Below, one piece after another: positions 21,466-29,727 of a stretch of 64,000 bases of DNA. The notes below the pieces were generated by a model. It saw nothing but the letters and a program-made list of their open reading frames with translations, was not told the DNA's origin and ran no database searches. A program made the position numbers and the translations under genes. Position 1 is the first letter of the stretch; each line of letters starts with the position of its first letter. Source of the stretch: Meloidogyne chitwoodi (Eukaryota > Nematoda > Chromadorea > Rhabditida > Meloidogynidae); assembly GCA_015183035.1 (NCBI GenBank), contig JACZZP010000005.1, positions 1,922,001 to 1,986,000 of the forward strand, read 5' to 3'.

Positions 21466-24400
21466 ATGGCTAATAATGTTAATGAAGAAATAATTGTTAT
21501 AGCCGAAAACATAGGTAAAAATTTTATATCCTAATCTAATAATTGTAAAATTAAGCACACCATCCTCAAACACCACCTCGTCCCAACAATGAAATTATTT
21601 TTATAGGTTTTTATTTTAATAATATTAATTTATTTATAAAAATTATTTAACCTAATAAAATATTATATTAATAATAATTAAGCAGAACAACATAATAATA
21701 ATAATAATAATGAAAATTTAAATTTACAACAAAATAATAATAATAATAATCAAAATTATCTACAACAAAATAATGTTGTAAATTTAAATTTAGATGAAGA
21801 AGAAGAAGAAGAAGAATTATTTGTAATAGATAAAATATTAACTAAGGTAACAAATGAACATTATAGAGAACAAGAAGAACAACAACAGTTTTATTGGGTT
21901 AAGTGGCTCGACTTTCCTCCTTCATGGGAACCGAAAGATCATATTGACGGGGCAAGTTTTTATTTTTTATTTTTATTTATTATAATATTTATAATCTAAA
22001 ATTAAATTACAGCAAATAAGTTGTATTAATGCTGTCAGAAATTATAATGCGAGACATTTGCCTGGAATGACACCCGTAAGGGTGGTTAATCGAGTGTTTG
22101 CCGCTCAGCGGTCTCCTACATGGAGACCGCTGAGCGGCAACAAGCGATTACCCATCTCTCAATCAAGACCTGTTCGCCGCCCAGCAAGTAATTAAATTAA
22201 TTCTAATAATTATAATTTTTTAAAATTAGTACGTGAAATTTTATTTGAAGAAGAAGAAGAAAATAATAATAATAATAATATAATTTTAAATAATTTAAAT
22301 CAAAATCAACAAGAATTTTTACAACAACCAATAAATAATAATATTTTACAAGACGATGAAAGTGAAGAAGAAGAAATAATAATAAATAATAGACAACAAA
22401 GAAATAATACTATTAATTTAAATGATAATGGGCTACTTAATGAAGAAAGTGAAGAAGAAGAAGAAGAAGAAGAAACTCAAATAATACAACTACAACCAAT
22501 TAATAATAATAATAATAATATCGTTGAACAAGTTTTTCAAGAATATGTCAACCTAAATAATGGTTTTATTTATAAAAGATCTTAATTAATATTTTATTTT
22601 TTTTAGTTTATAATGCAATATATGATAGACAAGAAGAAGAAGAAAATTTTGTTGTTGAAGTGGATGAAAATTTAGAGGTTGTTTTTATTCTTGTTTTATA
22701 AATAAAATATTTTAAAATAAAAATAAAATTAATTATTATAGGAGATGGTTTTGGAAAATGGAGGTCAGAATGTTGTCCCAGTGCCAATGAATATGGTTTG
22801 TTTTTTTTATTTTAACTTTTATTTTTTAAAAATTAAAATAAAATTAAAAATTATAATTAACATTTAGAATGAAGAAGAAGAAGAAGAAGAAAATTTAGTT
22901 GTTGTTGAAGGGGTGGAAAATATAGAGGTTGTTTTTTTTATTATTGTTTTATAAATAAAAATATTTTAAAATTAAAATAAAATTAATTATTATAGGAGAT
23001 GGTTTTGGAAAATGGAGGTCAGAATGTTGTCCCAGTGCCAATGAATATGGTTTGTTTTTTTTTATTTTAACTTTTATTTTTTAAAAATTAAAATAAAATT
23101 AAAAATTATAATTAACATTTAGAATGAAGAAGAAGAAGAAGAAGAAAATTTAGTTGTTGTTGAAGGGGTGGAAAATATAGAGGTTGTTTTTTTTATTATT
23201 GTATTATAAATAAAAATATTTTAAAATTAAAATAAAATTAATTATTATAGGAGATGGTTTTGGAAAATGGAGGTCAGAATGTTGTCCCAGTGCCAATGAA
23301 TATGGTTTGTTTTTTTTATTTTAACTTTTATTTTTTAAAAATTAAAATAAAATTAAAAATTATAATTAACATTTAGAATGAAGAAGAAGAAGAAGAAGAA
23401 AATTTAGTTGTTGTTGAAGGGGTGGAAAATATAGAGGTTGTTTTTTTTATTATTGTTTTATAAATAAAAATATTTTAAAATTAAAATACAATTAATTATT
23501 ATAGGAGATGGTTTTGGAAAATGGAGGAGAGAATGTTGGCCCAGTGCCAATACATATGGTTTGTTTTTATTATTAACTTATTTTTTAAAAATTAAAAAAG
23601 TACAATTAAACATTTTAGAATGAAGAAGAAGAAAATATTCAACCTAATTTAATTGAAGATAATAATAATAATAATAATAATGAGGTTAGTTTTTAAAATA
23701 AAATTTAAAATAATTAATTATAAAATTTCAATATAAAATTATAATAAATTAAAAATAAAATTTTTAGATAGAAGAAGAAGAAGAAAATAATAATGAACTT
23801 GTAAATGAGATGGATCCTATAGTAGGAAAAAAGGTTGGTTTTTTTTTAATAATTTTAAATTTTCTAAAACTTAAAATAAAATAAATATTTAATATAAAAT
23901 AAATATATTTTTTAGAATATATTATAAAAATTAAGAAAAATAAAATTAAAAAATAAAAATTAATAATAATAAAAATTAAAATAAATGTTTAGAATAAAAT
24001 TAAAATCTTCCTACCTTGGGAAGGTTCATTCATTGGAATGTATCTTTCGTTAGAAATTTATATTTCGTTTGAATATTTCTTCTAGGAAGGATCATTTATT
24101 TGGAATGTATCTTTATACATTTCGTTTGAATCTTTCTTCTAGGAAGGATAATTTATTTGGAATATATCTTTCGAGAGAAAGATACATTTTCATTGAATGT
24201 TGCTTCCCAAGGTAGGAAGGTTTTAATTAAATATATTTTTTAGAATATATTATAAAATTAGAAAATAATTAAATAAATAAAAATTAATAATAATAAAAAT
24301 TAAAATAAATTTTTAGAATAAATTAAAATCTTCCTATCCTGGGAAGGTTCATTCATTGGAATGTATCTTTCATTAGAAATTTATATTTCGTTTGAATATT

Positions 24401-25258
24401 TCTTCTAGGAAGGATCATTTATTTGGAATGTATCTTTATACATTTCGTTTGAATCTTTCTTCTAGGAAGGATAATTTATTTGGAATATATCTTTCGAGAG
24501 AAAGATACATTTTCATTGAATGTTGCTTCCCAAGGTAGGAAGGTTTTAATTAAATATATTTTTTAGAATATATTATAAAATTAGAAAATAATTAAATAAA
24601 TAAAAATTAATAATAATAAAAATTAAAATAAATTTTTAGAATAAATTAAAATCTTCCTATCCTGGGAAGGTTCATTCATTGGAATGTATCTTTCATTAGA
24701 AATTTATATTTCGTTTGAATATTTCTTCTAGGAAGGATCATTTATTTGGAATGTATCATACATTTCGTTTGAATCTTTCTTCTAGGAAGGATAATTTATT
24801 TGGAATATATCTTTCGAGAGAAAGATACATTTTCATTGAATGTTGCTTCCCAAGGTAGGAAGGTTTTAATTAAATATTTTTTTTTTATTATATATTATAA
24901 AAATTAAGAAAAAAAAAATAGAAAATAATTAAATAAATAAAAATAATAATAATAAAAATTAAGAAAAAATAAAATTTAAAATAAAATTATTAATAAAAAA
25001 CCAACTACATTCTTCTTGAATGTAGTTTTTCTTTATTTTTCAGAAAAGGAAGAGAACCCCCGCTTATAATAGAAATAGGGTGAAGAGAAGGAAGACTGCT
25101 ATAGCTGTTCAAAAAAGATTAAGAGTACTTTATATTTTATTTAAATAAAATCATTTTATATTTTATAAAATTTCAGTTAGCGTAAGAAGAGAATGCGTCG
25201 TTTAAAACGGAAGCGAAGACAGCAAAAGAAATTTATATTTGTTAGCACTGTAAAATAA
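21466..25258 (+). CDS. Polinton-encoded free-standing chromodomain protein
   Basis: The start is at 21466. An N/Q-rich N-terminus leads to a chromodomain encoded at about 21810-21950 (LFVIDKILTKVTNEH, then FYWVKWLDFPPSWEPKDHI, with the aromatic YW..W and the WEP box). The next exon is arginine-rich (21,998-22,190). Many small exons then encode an acidic, N-rich linker with runs of glutamate. The C-terminal exons (about 25044-25130 and 25188-25258) are strongly basic (RMRRLKRKRRQQKK). Chromodomains bind methylated histone tails. Because the integrase has its own chromodomain, this separate protein may tether the element or its products to chromatin. Exon joins in the linker are approximate. 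Host origin or duplication from the integrase cannot be told here. Confidence 0.7.
22098..22140. repeat. Perfect 19-bp-arm palindrome inside the chromodomain gene
   Basis: ttgccgctcagcggtctcc, a 5-base spacer (tacat), then the exact inverted copy. It is G+C-rich in an A+T-rich element and lies in frame within the arginine-rich exon. Confidence 0.9.
22674..23560 (+). repeat. Tandem array of 254-bp exon-intron units in the chromodomain gene
   Basis: The exon starting gagatggttttgg recurs at 22742, 22996, 23251 and 23505 (spacing 254-255 bp). Each unit contains a 54-nt exon (MVLENGGQNVVPVPMNM), an intron, a 60-nt glutamate-rich exon (NEEEEEEENLVVVEGV) and a second intron. All introns are phase 0, so each copy adds 38 residues without changing frame. 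The copies are nearly identical, including the introns, except the last, which shows drift. Confidence 0.85.
24001..24870. repeat. Three tandem copies of a 323-bp hairpin-ended unit
   Basis: Units begin cttcctacc/cttcctatcc at 24007, 24330 and 24653. Each unit starts cttcctaccttgggaagg and ends gcttcccaaggtaggaagg, an inverted pair, and holds internal ttcttctaggaaggat repeats. It looks like a small inverted-repeat element amplified in tandem inside an intron of the chromodomain gene. Confidence 0.85.
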
Positions 25259-25743
25259 TTAACCATATATTTTTTTATTATTCTGTTTAAACAAATCTTT
25301 TTTAAGTTCAGAAATTTTTTGTTTTTAATTTATTTGAAATTTTTTAAAGATTTGTTTCGGCCTTTATATTATTTTAAAATATATTTATTTATTTATTTTT
25401 GTTTTCTTACTTATAAAATTTAATATTAATTTTTTTAATTTTTATTCGTTTAAATAAAATAAGAAAAAATAATTTGAAATAATAAAATAAGGGCATAACA
25501 TAAAATTGGTAAGCAGTTATTATTAAATATTAAGATAAATTAAAAATAATAAATAAAAAAATTATGGCCAGTCGGTAAGTTAAAAATTAATTTAAAAATA
25601 AATAATAAAACTGGATTGTTCCTCGGTAAATTATAAAATATTAAAAATTAATTAAAATAAAACAATTAAAAAGAAAAGGTAAAATAATTTAAAATAATAA
25701 AGGTTGTTGTATATATATATATACTAAAAATTTTTAATTAATA
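25259..25743. other. Gap between convergent Polinton genes
   Basis: About 485 bp of A+T-rich sequence between the 3' ends of the chromodomain (+) and RING (-) genes, with a short (ta)n run near 25713. No gene or terminator motif is evident. Confidence 0.5.
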
Positions 25744-26699
25744 TTATTTAGGTATTTCAACCTTAATTATTTCACCTAAAATATTTTTAAAATAAGGGGT
25801 TTGTAGACCACAACCAGGACAGGTTGGGTATTTATTTTCCATAAGCCAGGTTAAACTCCATTTTTTTACACAATTTTCACATATTATTTTCTGTCCACAC
25901 ATAGCATATCCCAACAATATTCCTTCTTCGAAGCATATTGTGCAACTTATTTGGTCTTCTGGTGTAAGTTGCTCAGGCTCTTCCCATTTAAAAACTTCAT
26001 TTATTAAAATCTTTCCTTCTCTTCTCTTTTTATTAAATTCCCTCAGGAATTTCTGTCGAAGACCTATTGGCCAGCTATCCCCTTAAAAAATATTTTTATT
26101 AAAAGTTATATAAAAATTACGATTTATTTTAGTTTCTACAACAGATTGTTGCATTTCTTGTTGTTGCTGCTGTTGATCAGCAAGAAGTGATGGTTGGGTA
26201 GGGACTAAATTCCCACCGCCATTATCTTTAATATTATTTAATTTTATTTAAATTAATTTTAACTTACTATTAATTCTTGAATTATCCCTGATCGGGACAC
26301 GTATTAATAATTCACCATCCTCGGATGAGGATGGTGAAGCGGGACTCTGTTGGATAGAGTTTCCCGCTAACAAATCAAAATACTCGTCGTCCGGAAGGGC
26401 GACTAAATTTTTAAAATTATAAAATTTTAAACAATTCAAAAATTACCTTCTACTATATTAATTCCTCTTCTACTCGCCAAGTTTTGCTGGCGACGTTCTC
26501 TTAAGCCAAGCAGAAAGGAATTTCTCCTTTCTGCTTGCTCTTCAGCAGCTCTACGTTGTTCAGCTGCTTCGCGAACAGTTTCTTTAAAAGTTTTAGGCCC
26601 ATAAAAAGGCCGTGCTGCAGGGGATGCAGCTGAAGATGAAGAAGAGGAAGAAGAAGAGGAAGAAGAAGAGGAAGAAGAAGAGGAAGGTTGAGACGACAT
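25744..26699 (-). CDS. Polinton-encoded RING-type zinc finger protein
   Basis: The minus strand starts at 26699 with MSSQP and a long serine tract, then a basic/glutamate coiled segment (REAAEQRRAAEEQAERR). Exons follow at about 26290-26430, 26115-26230 (QQQQQQ) and 25744-26083. The last exon contains a RING-like pattern: CTICFEEG, then CGQKIICENC, then a spacer and CPGC, about residues 200-260. RING proteins are usually E3 ubiquitin ligases, and viruses often use them to remodel host factors. One ligand position is unusual in spacing, so a RING-related finger is a safe label and E3 activity is inference. Coding sequence contains at least two perfect palindromes. Confidence 0.65.
26311..26338. 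repeat. Palindrome with 12-bp arms in the RING gene
   Basis: ttcaccatcctc, spacer ggat, then the exact inverted copy. It lies in the second coding exon of the RING gene. Confidence 0.85.
26507..26537. repeat. Palindrome with 13-bp arms in the RING gene
   Basis: caagcagaaagga, spacer atttc, then the exact inverted copy. It lies in the first coding exon, in the coiled glutamate/arginine segment. Confidence 0.85.
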
Positions 26700-27235
26700 T
26701 TAAAAATTTTATTAAACGCTTAAAAATATTATTACAATTTAAAATTATAAAAATTGTATAAAAATAAATATTATAACAAATTAAAAAATATATTAAAAAA
26801 AAAAAGCTTGGTGCAAAAACTGAAGATGACGACGAGAGGTTATATGGCGATAATTAAAAAAACAATGTTAAAATATTTTTCCGTTTATTTGTATATCTAC
26901 AATTCTATTCCTTTACTTTCTGTCCTAATCTTAATATAGCATCCTTTTTTTACTATTAAATATTCATTACATGATGTTTTTAATTCGGCACTTTACTTAT
27001 ATTTGTTTATTTATTTTATAAGTCGAAGAAGAAATAAGAATTAATAAAACTATAAAAAACAGATGTTTTATAAAAAAATATTTGTTTAATAAAGGATTAA
27101 TTCAAAAATTTGAATTCTTATAAAAAAATATCTAATAACTATAGGGGGCCATCGTTAATAAATAAAAAAGAATTTTTTTTAATTAATTTATCAAATAATA
27201 AAATAAATACATACAATAATAATTAATTGAAACAA
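26700..27235. other. Upstream region of the RING gene
   Basis: About 535 bp with no supported gene. The minus-strand sequence just before the RING start contains aattttattaaa-type sequence like that before other Polinton genes (for example near 33990 and 37155). Confidence 0.4.
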
Positions 27236-27847
27236 TTAAATTTTCTTTTCAAAAATCTTTTTCTTGTTCGAGAGTAAATCAGTTGCACAACAATTATCCT
27301 TCACACAGTTGTTACAAAATTCAATTTTGATAATCACTTTATCTTCATAATGCACCACCTTATCAGAAGAATTGAAAAGCTGTTGTTGACATTCTAAATT
27401 TAAAAATTTATTATAATAATTTATAATTAAAAATTACCATTGCAGAAGAAATATTGTAGTACAGTTTTTCCTTTTAATAATTTCCAAAGTTGTTCAGGAT
27501 TTGCCACTTGCTTTAAAGCAATATTTGCTTCCTGAGTTCTTTTTTTCTTAAATAACAAATCAGTAGCACAACAATTATCATTCACACAGTTGTTACAAAG
27601 TTCAATTTTGATAATCACTTTATCACCATTGCGTACCACCTTATCAGAAGAGTGGAAAAGTCGATTTTGGCATTCTAAATTTTTTATTTATTAAAATTAT
27701 AATAAAAATACCATAGCAAAGATGATATTGTAGTACATTATTTATTTTTTGTAATTTCCAAAGCTGTTCATGTTTTTCAATTAATTTTAAAGTAATATTT
27801 GCTTCCTCAATAGAAGGAGGAGGAATAGCAGAATTAAATTGGCTCAT
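27236..27847 (-). CDS. Cysteine-rich protein made of a duplicated module
   Basis: Three exons on the minus strand: about 27717-27847, 27437-27675 and 27236-27396. The exon order encodes a module twice. The first half has EQLWKL, then VLQY and a cysteine. The second half has ECQ, SSDKVV, DKVIIKIE and CNNCV.DNCCATDLL. The two copies are about 70 percent alike by eye, and the introns fall at the same point in each (after CNG/CYG), so the duplication included introns. The CxxC..CC pattern suggests metal binding or disulphides. No signal peptide. The family is not recognised. It is divergently arranged with the PAZ gene. Confidence 0.6.
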
Positions 27848-28045
27848 TTTTTATAAAATTCAGAAAATGATTTTAATAAAATGGAGGAAGTAGGATTTAT
27901 ATGGGTGGTAGGGGCTAACATTTGATGGTGTATTTTAATTTGAAGGAAGGGGCAAGGGTTTTGAAACCTTGTATATTTTTAAAATCATTTTAAAATATTT
28001 CTATTTTAAACCAGCATTATTATTATTACTCCGTCTTTAAATAAA
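27848..28045. promoter_or_regulatory. Divergent promoter region between cysteine-rich and PAZ genes
   Basis: 198 bp separate two outward-facing start codons. It is less A+T-rich than its surroundings (tgggtggtaggggctaac) and must contain both promoters if both genes are expressed. Confidence 0.45.
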
Positions 28046-28606
28046 ATGGTTCTTCTTCTTATTGACGAATGTGCAAAAATTTTAAAATGCAGTGTTAAAT
28101 CACTGCGCGATCAACTCAATCATCCTTCGAATAGAGAAAAAATATTGAAAGAATTAAAAGGAAAAAAATTGAAAACTACGTATTTGGATCAAAATGGTCA
28201 AAACAAAATTTTATTTTTTGATGATTTAACACGACAAGGATCTAATACTTTGAAAGCTTATGGCCAGCTTTCAAAAACATTTAATATAAGTGTGGCAGCA
28301 CATTTTTATGCTCGTCATCGTATACGACTCAATTATCCTTTCCATCTATGTGTTATTGAACATTTTACTAAAGGAGAAGATCGCTTTTACCCTTTGGAAC
28401 TTCTTGAAATAGTTGATGAAGAAAAATCAAATTGGATGACAAATATCTTTAAGGATATAAAAACAAATTCGACTCCTGATGAATCAGAAAAAGACTTCGA
28501 TGTAACAACTCCAGTACCACTCTCGGATTATGATGAAAATCTCTGTTATGGAGGAAGAAAATTTAGCTTATCTCAAAATGATTTTGATTATATGAATGGA
28601 TGGTGA
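28046..28606 (+). CDS. Stand-alone PAZ-domain protein, Argonaute L1-PAZ-like
   Basis: A single uninterrupted frame of 186 codons. Residues 4-45 (LIDECAKIL, then ILKELKGKKLKTTY) resemble the L1 linker and first PAZ strand of nematode Argonautes. FFDDLTRQGSNTL follows as the second PAZ strand. VAAHFYARHRIRLNYPFHLC and FYPLELLEIVDEEK match the family pattern VAEYF..KY.I.L.YP.LPCL and YLPLELC.IV. The rest of an Argonaute (N, MID, PIWI) is absent, and a 45-residue acidic tail follows. PAZ domains hold the 3' end of small RNAs. Alone it could sequester small RNAs or interfere with Argonaute loading. The fold assignment is by eye; some aromatic pocket residues of classical PAZ cannot be confirmed. 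It lacks introns, unlike its neighbours. Confidence 0.65.
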   Translation: MVLLLIDECAKILKCSVKSLRDQLNHPSNREKILKELKGKKLKTTYLDQNGQNKILFFDDLTRQGSNTLKAYGQLSKTFNISVAAHFYARHRIRLNYPFHLCVIEHFTKGEDRFYPLELLEIVDEEKSNWMTNIFKDIKTNSTPDESEKDFDVTTPVPLSDYDENLCYGGRKFSLSQNDFDYMNGW

Positions 28607-28669
28607 TTTAAATTTAATTTTCACAAAAAATTTAAATAAAAAATATAAATTTTAACTACCAAGTTCGGT

Positions 28670-28771
28670 GAAGAAACTCCGCGGTATTCTCGTGTAGAAA
28701 TTTGTCAATCCAGCCATGCTGTATTCTGGATTTGCAAACTTTTATACGTGAATAACGTCGAAGCTTTCTCC
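28670..28771. ncRNA. Candidate structured RNA, hairpin 1
   Basis: Left arm gaagaaactccgcggtattc..., apex pair aatccag/ctggatt with a 12-base loop, right arm ending aagctttctcc. The stem is about 45 bp and imperfect, of microRNA-precursor size. The same stem base occurs in hairpin 2. Expression and strand are unknown. Confidence 0.35.
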
Positions 28772-29234
28772 TGAATATTTTATAAAAATTCCATAATATA
28801 TATACACCATAATTTTTCATAGATAATAGTGTCGCTGTTTAAAAAAATATTATATTTCTCAATAATAAATGTACTCTTTAATTATATTTTTTTCTATACT
28901 TGCATACACTTTGACCTTTCACTATCTATATTTGCATGCAAACATTGACCACTTGCTATCACTAATATGCACTATTTTCCTTACCATAATCTTCTCATTT
29001 TCAACTAAAAATTATTTAATTTATTTTTTATTTGTTAGTTTTAAAATTGTATCTTTCTTGTCATTAATTATTTAATTTTACCCCTAAAATTGCTATCTTC
29101 TATACTTTAATTTTTAATAAATTGTATTTTCAATTTGTTATTATTTTATTTGAAATAATAAATTTATAAAAAAGTATTAAATTAAAAAATATAATTCTTT
29201 TAATTAATTAAAAATTAAATCTTCCAAGTGCAAT

Positions 29235-29326
29235 GAAGAAAGCTCCGCCGTATTCTTATCTGATAGCTCTATATCATAGCGCTATGACGTAGAGCTATCA
29301 GACATGAATATGGTCGAGGCCTGCTC
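29235..29326. ncRNA. Candidate structured RNA, hairpin 2
   Basis: The stem base gaagaaagctccgccgtatt matches hairpin 1, but the upper stem is different and almost perfect: tctgatagctcta at 29259-29271 pairs with 29290-29302, with a self-complementary catagcgctatg apex. Keeping the outer stem while replacing the inner stem suggests selection for shape. Confidence 0.35.
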
Positions 29327-29727
29327 CTGAAAATGTTTATAAAAATTACACATATATATACCTCATAAACTGAATGAGGGAAAAGTGTCGCTGTGCATAA
29401 AAAAAAGTTATATTCTTTAGATAAATTTGCACTATTAAATATATGTATAATAACCTTACCTGTACACTTTTCTCCATCATTCTCTCTAATTATTTAAACC
29501 TTGACCTATCTTTCTTTCTATATATAAACACTATTTTTTATTACCATAATCTTAATTTTTTAAAAATTGTATCTTCTCATCTTTAATTATGCAATTTTAC
29601 CCCTAAATTTGCTATCTTCTAAACATTAATTTTTCAAAAATTGTATTTTCTATTTTTATTAAAAATAATAAATTTATTGTTAAAAAATACAACTAAAAAT
29701 GCGAATAAATAATTAAATTAAAAAATA

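Larger units (their letters stand above)
28607..29727. repeat. Tandem duplication of a hairpin-bearing non-coding block
   Basis: Block A (about 28640-29160) and block B (about 29210-29690) are diverged direct repeats. Each starts with a hairpin, followed by ctcctga, tttataaaaatt, an atatata tract, gtgtcgctgt, then a pyrimidine-rich stretch and a shared end (acccctaaa.ttgctatctt). No reading frame is shared between the copies, which argues for a non-coding function or a simple duplication. Confidence 0.75.

Noticed and set aside
28869..29075. 68-codon hydrophobic plus-strand frame
   Set aside because: It lies in the pyrimidine-rich part of a duplicated non-coding block and is not conserved in the second copy.
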